A stretch of 64,000 nucleotides of DNA from Trichomonas tenax (Eukaryota; Parabasalia; Trichomonadida; Trichomonadidae): positions 1 to 64,000 of the forward strand of contig JALKBU010000030.1 in assembly GCA_023091735.1 (NCBI GenBank), in the 5' to 3' direction. Of the stretch, positions 10,288 to 21,088 are shown one piece after another (the first letter of the stretch is position 1; every line of letters starts with the position of its first letter). The notes under the pieces are model-generated. The model had not been told where the DNA came from. It did no database searches and saw only the letters and a list, made by a program, of their open reading frames with translations. The translations under genes and the position numbers were made by a program.

Positions 10288-11016
10288 TTATTTCTTTTTG
10301 CCAGATTTTTGCTTATAGAAGCACTTCATGTCCTGAATGAAAGACAAAGCCTTAGATGTGCGTGGAATAACAGAATCAGGGCGATCTAACATTCCAGCGG
10401 CCATAATTGCAGCACCTTCAGCAATTGCTGCAGGACGATGAACGAGACAGCATGGAATCAAAAATGAGTCGGAGATAATAATCTCGGCGAGTCTCATTTC
10501 TTCTTGCGTGAAATTCGAATTAATAAATTGACAGATATAGTCTAACGGGTGGTGTATTCTGATGTTATAGTCGAGTGATGTTACGAGCGCGAAATGAAGG
10601 CTGAATTCTGAAATTTTCGGGTTTTGCTCCATTTGCGATGAAGAAGCCAAATCCTGTGTAATATATTGCTTCGGGGACTCAACCTCAAGGATTTGAGCGG
10701 CACAGTCGAATGCGAGAGGTAAAATTGCGCTTGTTGGGTAATCAGATAATTTTTCTTTGTTGTAAAACCTCCAAATCAAGAGTTGCGCGTAGTGGATTAA
10801 TCGAGGCTTGCATTGATGCTGCTTCCCCAATAAGCGGGCCCTCATTACAGCGTTTAAAACGGGTTGTAAGTGATCCGAGTCCTTTTCGAACGAGGAATAC
10901 CTCCAATGAGTGCCCCACTGCGACACCTGAGAGAAAGTCCAAAACTCTTCGTGTGAACCGGTGATCGAAAGGTCCTTTACCGGGTTCGTCTGTGGGTACT
11001 GATAGTTCATTTGCAT
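10288..11016 (-). CDS. Cyclin C-like cyclin
   Basis: A 242-residue cyclin. The N-terminal FWTFSQVSQW block resembles the FW.SS...W signature of cyclin C. Two cyclin-box folds follow (about residues 35-130 and 135-225), with PLAFDCAAQILEVESP corresponding to the helix-3 A..CIFLA.K.EE region and HHPLDYI / RPAAIAEGAAIMA in the second box. Cyclin C pairs with CDK8 in the Mediator kinase module; cyclins K/L/H (transcriptional CDKs) are alternatives, and partner choice is inference. The frame is open eight codons further up, but that leader contains the initiator TCACTTTT (11021-11028, minus), so the ATG at 11016 (or 11010) is the likely start with an 11-base leader. The Lys-rich tail KQKSGKKK is basic. 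Confidence 0.72.
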   Translation of the reverse strand: MQMNYQYPQTNPVKDLSITGSHEEFWTFSQVSQWGTHWRYSSFEKDSDHLQPVLNAVMRARLLGKQHQCKPRLIHYAQLLIWRFYNKEKLSDYPTSAILPLAFDCAAQILEVESPKQYITQDLASSSQMEQNPKISEFSLHFALVTSLDYNIRIHHPLDYICQFINSNFTQEEMRLAEIIISDSFLIPCCLVHRPAAIAEGAAIMAAGMLDRPDSVIPRTSKALSFIQDMKCFYKQKSGKKK

Positions 11017-11020
11017 TTTG

Positions 11021-11028
11021 AAAAGTGA
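11021..11028 (-). promoter_or_regulatory. Inr-like TCACTTTT of the cyclin gene
   Basis: Five bases before the chosen ATG; it decides that start because upstream in-frame ATGs would lie before the transcription start. A TGACACGTAAA motif lies just upstream at 11046-11056. Confidence 0.6.
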
Positions 11029-11609
11029 CATCATTGTCACGCATTTGACACGTAAAGTTGTATAAGGTTAATTTTGTTTAAATCATTTATTTATGTTTTT
11101 TTCTTCGGCATCCTTTTCTATGGCTCATTCATTTTATTGATTCGGTTCTGATCCATCTGTTGGATCTGTTGTTGCTTGAAGGAATTAGTTATTTATCAAA
11201 TTTATTGCAATCAGATATTTTGAATATTAATTTCCTTAATTATAAACTTATATAACTAAGAACAGTTTTCAGCTGAAGTTTAAAATGATATGTTGTTAGT
11301 TTAAAACCATATATTCCAAAAATCTGCTGAAATTTGGATATATTTGTTACAAATATATGAATTGGATCAAACTTTAGATTACAATCATCTGCATAAAATA
11401 TATAGGAATATAAGATGCTAGATAATGTTTTAATTCAAAAATAAATTTATAATCAAATTATTTTTAATGCTGTAGAGATTTTCAGCAGTAACTAAGATGC
11501 TTAATATTCAGTCAATCCATAAATAAGCAATGTAGCCAAACCATTAGATATTGAGCAAAATAATTTTGTATTTTGTGATGTTTTAATTCGATACAAATAG
11601 AAAAACAAG
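11029..11609. other. Intergenic, divergent side of cyclin gene
   Basis: AT-rich spacer with one TGACACGTAAA motif at 11046-11056; otherwise nothing recognised. Confidence 0.45.
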
Positions 11610-12707
11610 CTATTCCATCTTAGTTTGAAGAGGACGTCTCAAAATGCTCCTCAAGATAACAAAAACTGCTGAAATAACAACGATGCAGCAGCAAATTGTA
11701 ATAATCATTTGATAAGTTGGCGTTAAGTCTAACGCGTTGTTGATTTCGAGATCAAACTTATAGAACATCTTATGATCTAAATCTCCGTTATAATGTTCCT
11801 CGAAAATCCTCGACAAGTTTGTTTTCTCTTCGAGGAAGTTCGGCATGTAATACCATGTTTTCATTCCCTTAGAGAACAGTGCCAATGCTGGCAATTCATC
11901 GGCATAGATAGTCTTTATTGCTCCGAGTGTGTTATTGAACTCGTTGAGGTTCATTACGGCAACGAGAGTTGTGTGATATGCATTATCGATTTGATTTTGA
12001 ATTCTTTCTCCAAGCATTTCAAGATTGTCGGCGTTGACAATGATATAGCAAACTCTTCTCTGTGACTGCTGTGCTTCCTTGAAAGGAACATAATCTAACT
12101 GTGAAATCTTATAATCGTTGATAAATCTTGCGTAACCTTCAGCGTTTTTAGGCCCTTCGTAGTTAATTGCCCATGTCTTGTTCATTTGCACGCGAACACC
12201 TTCTTCGCCTTTCTGTATATAGAGATATCTAAATGCTGTACTATCGCCTTTAGTAATTGCCTCTGCTTCATCAGAAATAGAATCAACATCGCTGTTTGAC
12301 GAGTATACTATTGCTGGATAAGTGAATAATTCGTCTGGATAAATTCTCAATAAACGATCTCTGTTGTATTCTTCTTCCTCTTTGAGGGCAGCTTTCAGGT
12401 CATCGACATTATTGAGAGACAACACTCTTGGAACTGCTCGACGAATTGCAGCGATAACTGGTGTATATTTTATTTGTTGAGCAGAACAAATATGATTGTG
12501 TATAGCGCAGTTGATTTGAGTTAAAACCGCTTCTTTGTTATCCGGATTTCCGTATTGTGACTTGAATTCATCCCAAGCTCTTTGATATTGGTCATAGTTC
12601 TCCATAACGCCGGTGTAGAGTACGAAATATGGAACCTTATAGGATTGGTCGAAATCTGATGGAAGTCCTTCGAATTTTATATACTGGGAAACTAAGAATA
12701 AAAACAT
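11610..12707 (-). CDS. Thioredoxin-fold-like type I membrane protein
   Basis: A 365-residue protein with a hydrophobic N-terminus (MFLFLVSQYI), a long soluble domain and one C-terminal membrane span (about residues 333-353, MIITICCCIVVISAVFVIL) followed by a short basic tail RSILRRPLQTKME. The soluble part shows the VPYFVLYTG and RRVCYIIVNAD strand patterns seen in redox-inactive thioredoxin-like domains, but no CxxC active site, so a disulfide isomerase activity is not supported. The topology suggests lumenal/extracellular soluble domain, single anchor and cytosolic tail, as in ER or secretory-pathway membrane proteins. The fold call is inference from strand patterning. The gene is intact; the nearest gene downstream is the cyclin on the same strand. 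Confidence 0.55.
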   Translation of the reverse strand: MFLFLVSQYIKFEGLPSDFDQSYKVPYFVLYTGVMENYDQYQRAWDEFKSQYGNPDNKEAVLTQINCAIHNHICSAQQIKYTPVIAAIRRAVPRVLSLNNVDDLKAALKEEEEYNRDRLLRIYPDELFTYPAIVYSSNSDVDSISDEAEAITKGDSTAFRYLYIQKGEEGVRVQMNKTWAINYEGPKNAEGYARFINDYKISQLDYVPFKEAQQSQRRVCYIIVNADNLEMLGERIQNQIDNAYHTTLVAVMNLNEFNNTLGAIKTIYADELPALALFSKGMKTWYYMPNFLEEKTNLSRIFEEHYNGDLDHKMFYKFDLEINNALDLTPTYQMIITICCCIVVISAVFVILRSILRRPLQTKME

Positions 12708-13277
12708 TTTAAATTTTTATCACGAAAAAAATTAATTTTTTTTTATTATTGATGTAATAGTCTCACAAGCTATAGAAGTGCCTAATTTTTGATTTTTTAG
12801 CCACCAAGCTCCAATTTCCAAAAATCCGAACTATTCAAAAATCTAACAAAAATATTTCATTTCATATATTTTTTATAAAAAAATTGTTATTCCAAAAATA
12901 TAAATAATACAAACTATTTTATAATTCCTATACATTCAAAAACACAAATTTATTTGAAATATATCAATTTTTAAATGAATTTTTTTGTGAATCTATGAAT
13001 AGTTGAATATATATAGGCTTATGTCACCATGAAGAATCTAGTGCACTGACTTGCATAGTTATTTAGTATAGTTATGTTAAAACAATCGTTTATTTACTGA
13101 AAAAATTCAAATATTTTCACCATATTTTAACAATAACATGAAAATTCTCATGAAACTATTATCAGAACGATGTGCTCTATCATGCTCTGAGACATATCAA
13201 CTCTCTTAACGATCATTGATCTAAAAAATATTGCCAAGTAAAAGAAGGGGGGAGGGGGTTGAATTTTTTTTCCAGTT

Positions 13278-13860
13278 GAGTAAACCCCATTAAGCCAAAC
13301 TGAGAAGACATTTACGTGCTTTTCAGGGGGTGCTGAGTATGTTTATAGCATTTGCTTGTCTATTTAACTTGAGGATCTCAATGCTTCAATGAGATTTAAG
13401 CGAATTGTGACATGTAAAATAATGAAAGTCAACATTTTTAACACTTATTATTTGATATTTGTCATGTAAAGTCGAAAATTTGATATGTAATGTTACCAAT
13501 GAGCAAATTGTATGTGAATTTGAGATACATAACTTTATGTATACTCGATGTATGAGCAAAGGAATGTCGTTTGACTCGCGCGCATAGCGTATTTTTTCTT
13601 TTCCATTTTTTGATTTTTATAAGGGAACTCTAGCAAAAATAAGCGAGCGAACGCTATAATAGTGAGATGCATTTGTTATAATCATCAAAGAGATTCATAA
13701 CAGAAGCCCATTAATGATTTGTAATGGGTTTCTGTTTGTAATCATATCATGATTAAGTAATACCTTGCTAAGATCATGAAATAGATTGCACCACTAGAAT
13801 CAGAACCCACAAAAAGCACGTAAATGTTTCATCAGATTCGTCCAGGAAGGGGGTTTACTC
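13278..13860. repeat. Inverted repeat bounding 583 bp
   Basis: The left arm 13278-13323 contains GAGTAAACCCC, then CATTTACGTGCTTTT. The right arm 13812-13860 carries the reverse complements AAAAGCACGTAAATG and GGGGTTTACTC in mirrored order with similar spacing. Sequence between the two conserved blocks differs. This could be the ends of a small non-autonomous element or a decayed inverted duplication. No coding capacity inside. Confidence 0.45.
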
Positions 13861-13913
13861 GTTCAAAATTGCAAAACTCAAAAAGGTCAACGAGAAAAAA
13901 AGTGGAGCCCAAT

Positions 13914-13928
13914 GGGGGGGGGGGGGGG
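13914..13928 (+). repeat. Homopolymer G15
   Basis: Fifteen consecutive G in an AT-rich genome; could be a slippage-prone tract or an assembly artefact. Confidence 0.7.
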
Positions 13929-15119
13929 TGCTGCGAACCTTAAAATCAAAGACTCATATTTTGTGGGGATACTCTATAGCCCATAGGGATGCTATGTTTC
14001 AGAGGATTCGTCGAAATACAAATTATGGTGTTCGAGAATCCAAAGTGACGGTTTTTCCACAATGGAAGCCTCGAGCACCAGAGCTCCACAGTTAGACTTC
14101 TAAAAGATGTGTGTTGTGGCGTTATGTTCCCATATGTTTGTTTGTCTTAAATATTGAGAATCTTGGATTTTTATTAGACTTTGATATTTTCCAAGATATA
14201 ATTTTTCGTCTTTTAGTTAAAATAGCATACTGTATTTGTCTGCAATATATGTGTAAATCAGAGGCATCACAGCTTTTGCTCTATTTCCATCCTAAGTTCA
14301 TCTTTTAAACGATTCCAATATATTTCCAAAGCTTATGTTATCAATCAAGTATGCTGTAGATTTGCTATCGATATAGCCTGAAATTGAGCCACATATTCTA
14401 AATATATTTTGTTCAAATTTTATATCTGAAGAGTTGATGAGAAATAACTTAAATTACACATACACTGACTGAGTCATTATGATTTACCTTGAAAAAAGCA
14501 TTTTTAATCATTTCGAAAAGTCACTTTTTAGCTCAAAAGTGAAGTGGTGATTTGACAAAATTTACCCTTTTAGAAAAATTATTTATCCATTTAATAGCTA
14601 TTATATCTTATCAAGAATCCAAATATCAAAAAATTTTGCAAAAATCCCATTATTTTTCTACACCCTTCAAGTAAATGAGCATTTTTTGACATTTGTTAAA
14701 ATACTTCTGACACGTAAAGCATTCAAAACCGATAAGGGGTAAAATCAAGGGCAAAAAGAATAATACTCTATTTCATGTATATTATCATATTATAATAAGT
14801 GAAGTATTTTTTGACATGTAAACAAACAAAAATCTGATAAAGAGTAAATCAAAGGGTAAAATAATATTCGAAATTAAGAAAATACGCCATATGATATAAT
14901 ATAACAGATTGCAATCAAATTTTAAACTGTAAATGTAAAAAAAGTCAAAGTCGATCTAATCGTTATTTTACAATAACACAGAATTCTGTTATAAGAATTT
15001 TACTGAATTTGTTCACAGATCTTTCAACATCTTCTGTAAAATTGCTTATTTCCACCGAAATTCGGGGCTATTGGTATCATAGATTATAAATCCGCAAAAA
15101 TTTCCAATTTACAAAATTA

Positions 15120-18100
15120 ATGAAGAAGAATTCAAAATTTAAATCAAATTTGTATATGTCACACAGAATTGATTTAGTTCTTCCCAATGGGAGGACATTC
15201 TTCCTTCCCCTTGACCAGGACTTGATGGGAGGGAGCGTTATAGAGTTCCTGACGAACTTTGAGCTCAATAGCTATGTTATTTGCAGAAATACGTCGAACA
15301 CAAACCAATATGATATTCTTTATTCATCGGATCCCGAGAAAATCAAAGTATCAGATAACATTACGACTATTTTCGCTGAGAGTTTGCTACATTCCTATTT
15401 CGTTTCCGACAGAAATGTCACATCGAAGTGCCAGAGAATGGTTTTATTCGTTTTCGACATAGAAGAGTTCAAAGAACAGAACGCTATCATCCAGGCTGCC
15501 ATTCCATTGAACAATTTCGCACGAAAACATCCTAAAGTCACATTATTAGTTCAACTTCCTACGGATTTAGTCATCACCATCGAGACAAAGGTCACAAAGA
15601 CCATTTCATATGTCCAAAAAATGGTGTATGAACAGCTCGTTGCTCTCTATGGCGAAGATAACGTTAGGATTTCGAAAGGCTATAGACTTGGAACAATGAA
15701 AGGCGAATACCCATCACACAAAGTCGCTTTGAACGAGTCTCCCGAAATGATGAAGGCGATTAGACAGCAACAACATGATTTAACAATTCCGCAGTTTGTT
15801 CTTATGCAAGTCAGCAAAGAAACGGATTTTCTCAAGGCAGCAAAGACTTATACGAACGATTTGGAACTCAAAGAGATCTTATCTACACCAGAAGTTCTTT
15901 GTTTCAACTCATCATTTTCCGAACTTCGTCAAAGCGTCGAAAAAGCGCGCACAGACCGCTTAACAGCCGATCCTTTGCTCGCCCGTATGCGTCTTAACGC
16001 TGCTGATCCTCCATTGACGACTTGCAGGAAAAAGAATGTCCCGATCAAGGTAGACACACGCTATGTCGCACTTTCAGGTGAGGCAACAGCGATTTCTCTT
16101 GCTATTTCGTTCGAAACAACTGCATCACAAGCGATTCGCAGTTTATTCACAAAAATGATCGAACACCAGGGTATAGGCCAGGATCTAGACCCGAATAACT
16201 ACGCGTTGACACTTCAAGGAACCGATGAAGTCGTTGCTGGTGATTTTCAGATTCAAAATTTCGTTTGTGTTCGCCAGTTCTTACTCTCTGTCACACCATT
16301 CATGAACTTCTTACTCGTTGACAAGAACAAACTCATAGAACAAATCAGGGAAAAAGAATTAAGTTACACAGCGCTCCCTGAGCCGGAAAAGGAACATCTT
16401 TACCGCCCAATCTACTTGAAGGACGTCGCAAAGCCATCTTTCGATATAATGGGAGGTTTTCCACACTCAATGGCAAAAGAAAGCTTATCGATCTTTGTTG
16501 GCGGCTGCTTCAACATTCCACAGGAACTATGCGCCAACATTTACATCATCAGGTGCTGCATATTGCACGGCTCCAACGAAATCAGCGCTCCAGTCATGAC
16601 ACATCCTGCTTTAGGAGGAACGAGTGTTGCTTGGAACGAAACACTCAATCTCAGCCTCCAAATTCAGCAGCTTCCACGTGCAGCGAGACTCGCAATGACA
16701 CTCTACAACTACGAAAAGATCGGCACAAAGGGATCTGCGATCGCAACAATCAACATTCCTGTTTTCAACTTCGATGGTTGGTTCAACTCTGGCGTCAGCT
16801 TCAGATCGATGTGGAATGGAAAAGACACAGATCCTTTATTGACAACATGCCAATGCGAAGAAGAGACAGCAACAAGAATCTTGTTCTGCATCCCACAGTA
16901 TGTTTACCCAATTTCTCACTCAACAGCTCTTTGGAACAACGCTAGACCTGTTGCAACAAGTGTTAGAGTTAACACTCAGCAGAAAGTCATTGTCGAGAAT
17001 CTTAGAAAGAAGTCATTCGATCCACTCAAGAAACTTTCTCCTGAAGATATAAATAACTTGTACAAGTTCAGAAACGATTTAACAGATATGGCTTCGATGT
17101 TGCCATTAGTATTGTCATCGATCGATTACACTGTTCCAACACAGGTGAATGAAATTCCGTATTTGCTTCAGAAGTGGAACAAACCGAATGCTGCAGAAGC
17201 CATTACTCTTTTGGACTCAGAGTTTGCTGACTTCAGAGTCAGGAGTTATGCAGTAGATTGTCTCGAGCACCTCAGCGATGATGAAATCATGCTTTATATG
17301 CTTCAGCTCGTTCAGGCTCTTAAGTATGAGATGTACGATGATTCACCGCTTTGCAGATTTTTGTTCAGAAGAGGACTCGCTGAGCCGAAGTTCTTGGGAC
17401 ACCAACTCTTCTGGCAGTTGATCTCTGAAGCTCACATTTCACACATCAGACGCAGATTCTCATCATTTGTCGTCAACTTCTTGTACGGCAGTGGTATCTA
17501 CAGAGATGAGCTTCTCAAGGGTTACAAGTTCACACAGGAACTCGTCAGACTCAACCAGCGTCTTTGCAAGTTATCTCACGCAGAAGCTACAGAGCCATTC
17601 AGAGAGGCATTGAAGACAATTGATCTTCCAAACGAGTTCCATCTTCCTATGGACCCGAGATTGGTCGTCGATGCATTCATTGTCGAGAAATGCAAGGTTA
17701 TGAACTCCAAGAAGAAGCCTTTCTGGCTCACATTCCACAACGCAGCTCCATTCTCAACAGAGCCGATCAGAGTCTTGTTCAAAGTCGGTGATGACTTGAG
17801 ACAAGATCAGCTCACATTGCAGGTCATGAGAGTCATGGAGCACCTTTGGCGTAAGGAAGGCATTGACCTTCACATGAGATGCTATGGTGTGCTGCCAACA
17901 GGCTTCAACCAGGGCTTCATCGAAGTCGTTCCTAACGCCATCACAGAACAAGCTTTGCAGCAAGAGAAAGGTACATTTGCTGGCGTTTGGGATGTCAACA
18001 CAATCACAGACTACTTATGCAAGGTCAATCAAACAGAGCAGAACCAGCAGCTTGCAAGACAGAACTTCATGTACTCCTCTGCAGGTTATGCTGTTGCTAC

Positions 18101-18560
18101 ATGCGTCCTCGGCATTGCTGATAGACACCCAGGTAACATCATGCTTCAGACTGATGGACACTTCCTTCACATCGACTTCGGCCACTTCTTGGGCAACTTC
18201 AAGACAAAGTTAGGATACCAAAGAGAGAATGCTCCATTCCACTTCAGCCCAGCATGCGCTAAGGTGCTTGGCGATGTTGGTGGAGAAATGTTCAAGCAAT
18301 TCAGGACACTATGCGGCCAGGCATTGAATATTTTGAGAAAGAACTCAAAGCTTCTTGTTACACTTCTCACTTTGATGCTCGGAACAGGAATCCCAGAACT
18401 CCAGAAAGCAGAAGATATCAGGTATATGACAGATATGCTCTTCCTCGATAAGACTGAGTCTGAAGCTAAACTTGAGTTCGATAGATTGACCAATTTGTCA
18501 CTTGACTCGACAAGGACTAAGCTTAATAACTTGTTCCATAACATTGCCGTTTCTGATTAA
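15120..18560 (+). CDS. Class I-like phosphoinositide 3-kinase catalytic subunit
   Basis: An intact 1146-residue lipid kinase with p110-type layout: adaptor-binding-like domain (about 13-115), Ras-binding-like domain (about 140-260), C2 (about 450-600), helical PIK domain (about 635-800) and kinase (about 860-1120). The ATP-site lysine region FKVGDDLRQDQL is at about 887, the catalytic loop GIADRHPGN at about 998-1006 and DFG at about 1019. The activation segment HFLGNFKTKLGYQRENAPF has the basic residues and class I pattern that accept PI(4,5)P2, rather than the Vps34 type. It should make PI(3,4,5)P3 at the plasma membrane for signalling, phagocytosis and motility. The first ATG is used; MSHR at residue 13 is an alternative start. 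The stop flows into TAATAAAG, a likely poly(A) signal. Confidence 0.92.
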   Translation: MKKNSKFKSNLYMSHRIDLVLPNGRTFFLPLDQDLMGGSVIEFLTNFELNSYVICRNTSNTNQYDILYSSDPEKIKVSDNITTIFAESLLHSYFVSDRNVTSKCQRMVLFVFDIEEFKEQNAIIQAAIPLNNFARKHPKVTLLVQLPTDLVITIETKVTKTISYVQKMVYEQLVALYGEDNVRISKGYRLGTMKGEYPSHKVALNESPEMMKAIRQQQHDLTIPQFVLMQVSKETDFLKAAKTYTNDLELKEILSTPEVLCFNSSFSELRQSVEKARTDRLTADPLLARMRLNAADPPLTTCRKKNVPIKVDTRYVALSGEATAISLAISFETTASQAIRSLFTKMIEHQGIGQDLDPNNYALTLQGTDEVVAGDFQIQNFVCVRQFLLSVTPFMNFLLVDKNKLIEQIREKELSYTALPEPEKEHLYRPIYLKDVAKPSFDIMGGFPHSMAKESLSIFVGGCFNIPQELCANIYIIRCCILHGSNEISAPVMTHPALGGTSVAWNETLNLSLQIQQLPRAARLAMTLYNYEKIGTKGSAIATINIPVFNFDGWFNSGVSFRSMWNGKDTDPLLTTCQCEEETATRILFCIPQYVYPISHSTALWNNARPVATSVRVNTQQKVIVENLRKKSFDPLKKLSPEDINNLYKFRNDLTDMASMLPLVLSSIDYTVPTQVNEIPYLLQKWNKPNAAEAITLLDSEFADFRVRSYAVDCLEHLSDDEIMLYMLQLVQALKYEMYDDSPLCRFLFRRGLAEPKFLGHQLFWQLISEAHISHIRRRFSSFVVNFLYGSGIYRDELLKGYKFTQELVRLNQRLCKLSHAEATEPFREALKTIDLPNEFHLPMDPRLVVDAFIVEKCKVMNSKKKPFWLTFHNAAPFSTEPIRVLFKVGDDLRQDQLTLQVMRVMEHLWRKEGIDLHMRCYGVLPTGFNQGFIEVVPNAITEQALQQEKGTFAGVWDVNTITDYLCKVNQTEQNQQLARQNFMYSSAGYAVATCVLGIADRHPGNIMLQTDGHFLHIDFGHFLGNFKTKLGYQRENAPFHFSPACAKVLGDVGGEMFKQFRTLCGQALNILRKNSKLLVTLLTLMLGTGIPELQKAEDIRYMTDMLFLDKTESEAKLEFDRLTNLSLDSTRTKLNNLFHNIAVSD

Positions 18561-18648
18561 TAAAGCAATAATAATGTTTATCAATTATCATTTTTTAAAA
18601 TCAATTGAGTCGCCTTAAATAAGGTTATTTAACATTTGGTCATTATAA

Positions 18649-18798
18649 AATCTATGTTGTTTTCAAGAGTGTAAAAATCTAACAAGAGTAGTATTACCAG
18701 CAAAATTTAATTGCATTAGCCAATATGCATTTGATGATTGCGTTAGCCTGAAAGAAATAATTACCAAGTCATCTTTTCGGGGTTGGGATGTGCATTAG
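18649..18798 (+). pseudogene. BspA-like LRR fragment
   Basis: A 49-codon open stretch without ATG encodes about one and a half BspA-type repeats: FQECKNLTRVVLP, then CISQYAFDDCVSLKEI. It ends at TAG. It is clearly the same repeat family as 4591-6035 but too short for a gene, so it is a relic. Confidence 0.7.
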
Positions 18799-18825
18799 AA
18801 AATCTGAGGTGAAATTTATATTACT

Positions 18826-18882
18826 ACTAATAGACTATATACAAAATGCACATTTTGTGGTATTCGTGTTGTTTTTTGTTAT
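18826..18882 (+). repeat. 57-bp dispersed repeat, copy 1
   Basis: Matches 20900-20956 at 51 of 57 positions by eye (shared core AATGCACATTTTGTGG, then GTTGTTTTTTGTTAT). Same orientation, 2.07 kb apart. Confidence 0.7.
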
Positions 18883-19812
18883 GTAAAAGTCTGCTCAAAT
18901 GTCGAAAAATCAAATTTCATTCTTTCATATCTCTATCATGTTACTAATTGTTTACTAATAATAAATTAGACATAAAATAAAATTATTCTTTTTTTCATTT
19001 TTGAAAAAGTGAAACTACAGGGAAATACTAAAAGTTAAGGCAAAAACCCACATATAAATACAATAATAATATAGATGATTAGTAAAAGAGCCGTCAAGTT
19101 TTTAAAGTAATTTTTCTCAAGCTATAGCAAATCGGATTACGCCCACGCATTTTTAATTTGCTTGTTATAATGCAAAAATAAACCCCATAAAGATGGATAC
19201 AATCTAACTTTTTAAAACAATTTTATTTTTTTTTTTGCAGAACGCTCTATCGAGTAATATTTCTGAGTCTAGTTGACTCGAATGAAGTTTTGCATTTAAA
19301 AATATTAAAGTTACAATATCACTGAAAGTAAGTTTTACATTTGCAGTTGACGTCGTTGCTATGTAGTTTATAAAATTTGGCTGTATGTTATATCCGCATG
19401 AACATACATTGATTTTAATTTTATTTGATTTAAATATCAATGGTTTCAAAGCGTTACAGCTTCCCAAATAAAGATGTTCAAGTTCATTATAGATTTTCGT
19501 GAGTGGTGGCGATAGAATTTTTATGTACCATGATTTACATAAAGATTGTTGGTATTATCATAAGTATAGTTTTTAAGTATTAAAGTTGATCTATAATCAA
19601 CACCAAAACTATAATTGATATTATTTGCAAAAAAGTGAATTCATAAATATACAATTTCTACCTGCAGAAATTGCATAATATCGCTGCATGTTGCTAACAA
19701 TATTTGAATTTTTGATGTAGTTTTGATGGGAATTTAAATATGAAAAATCGTTCCTGCTTGAAGTGTTATTTTCAGAAGTTATGAAATAATAAGTTGAATA
19801 GATTCCATATGA

Positions 19813-20329
19813 TTAAAAACCACTGTTGTATCCTTTATTTCTTTGAAAAATTAGTTGAACGATGAATGATAACTCCACCTCTTTGCCATAAAATATATTA
19901 ATTGTATAATTCATTATCCTCGCATGAAAATAATGTACATCAGTCAACAGGATTAATGGTTTCATTTGCAGCTTGCTAGCAATCAATAAAAGCAAAAGAA
20001 CCATAACCATTTGAAGAAATAGTGCACTCTACAGCGCAACAAAAATGAATTACAAATTTTCCATTGACATAATAAATCACACCTCCATAATTTTGAGTTG
20101 TTGAACAGCGAAAGAAATTCGAATTTGATGTAAGCAATATAGGACTCTGATGAACATCAAATAATTCTATGGACCTGTTTGTAAGCCTATAGAAATTGCA
20201 TTTGCTCAAATAATAATATGTGCTTGTAGAATCAACAAATTTTTTATGAGTTGTGATCTCAAAGTATTCTCTGTCCCCAAAATACTTCTGCCAAAATTTT
20301 ACACTAAAATTTTCTTGCTGCAGTTTGAT
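19813..20329 (-). pseudogene. Beta-helix surface-type protein fragment
   Basis: A minus-strand frame is open from 20329 to 19976 (118 codons, no ATG). It encodes right-handed beta-helix style repeats such as NFFRCSTTQNYGGVIYYVNG and ECTISSNGYGSFAFIDC. It hits a stop at 19976 and the pattern continues downstream over further stops and frame changes to about 19813. The repeat style (N.F..C....NGG.IYY) matches the intact protein at 25480-26910 and the broken cluster at 39-44 kb. No start codon, signal peptide or C-terminus is present, so this is a relic. Confidence 0.6.
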
Positions 20330-20453
20330 TTAAAGAATATGAAAAACAATTAAGATTAAAAATGAAAACCATTGACATTTGACATTAAAAATTGATCCGA
20401 TTTTCGTCAAAAATTGAATCTCATTTACAATTTTCTAATTGAATTTGATTTAT

Positions 20454-20520
20454 TTTCAAAGAGCTGCAGAAAGTGGAAATGCACATGCGGGAAGAAATAT
20501 ATTGGGTTTTCGGAAAATCC
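20454..20520 (+). pseudogene. Sel1-repeat remnant
   Basis: About 19 codons reading IYFQRAAESGNAHAGRNI, the second half of a Sel1 repeat. It resembles units of the 6611-9928 gene but is too short to date or orient further. Confidence 0.4.
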
Positions 20521-20899
20521 ATCATTTCAAAAGTTCAAATCGATGTTTTTTAGTGCCATGATATAATAATAACTGCAATTGGTTTCTTGTTTTCTTTCAA
20601 CAATTTATTTGGATATTATCTTTGGTTAATTTGATGCATTGATTCTGACAAAAATCTAGTTCTATTATTTATTTATTAACTATCATCAAAACATAAAATG
20701 AAATCATTCTATCTCTCATTTCTTAGATAATCTCGAAATAAATTGATGAAAGAAAAGAAGAAATCAATGATATAATCTCATAGTAATACAGTGCCAACGT
20801 AAGCAAAGATCAACATTATTGCAAGCAGATAAAATAAAATGTCGAAAAATCGAATTCTATTAAAGATTTATAATACAAATAATTCTATTCTATTATATT

Positions 20900-20956
20900 A
20901 CTAATCGATTATATACTAAATGCACATTTTGTGGCATTTGCGTTGTTTTTTGTTAT
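20900..20956 (+). repeat. 57-bp dispersed repeat, copy 2
   Basis: Partner of 18826-18882, six mismatches by eye, same orientation. Confidence 0.7.
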
Positions 20957-21088
20957 TGAACTGTTGCTAATAATGTGTGTGAAAAAATTCTATGTGAAAT
21001 ATTTAGTTCTCAATATAGTGCATTTAAATACACAAAATGAGATCAAAAAATTAAAAAATGATTTTTATAAAAATTTTTGTACGTTAGA

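Larger units (their letters stand above)
12708..15119. other. 2.4-kb non-coding region with repeats
   Basis: No gene supported. It contains an inverted repeat (13278-13323 against 13812-13860), a 15-G run at 13914-13928, a G-rich patch at 13247-13258, several TGACATGTAAA motifs (13408, 13460, 13481, 14708, 14812) and a degenerate direct repeat (about 14708-14758 and 14812-14860). It lies upstream of both the PI3K (+) and the thioredoxin-like gene (-). Confidence 0.55.
18561..21088. other. Gene graveyard between PI3K and coiled-coil gene
   Basis: Largely non-coding. It carries fragments of three gene families (listed separately) and two copies of a 57-bp repeat. An 87-codon minus-strand frame at 19204-19467 has a weak leucine-rich look (VKLTFSDIVTLIFLNAKL) and may be a further LRR scrap, but I cannot support a gene. 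Confidence 0.5.

Noticed and set aside
14111..14308. A small hydrophobic protein gene
   Set aside because: Low-complexity AT-rich frame without start context or conserved pattern.
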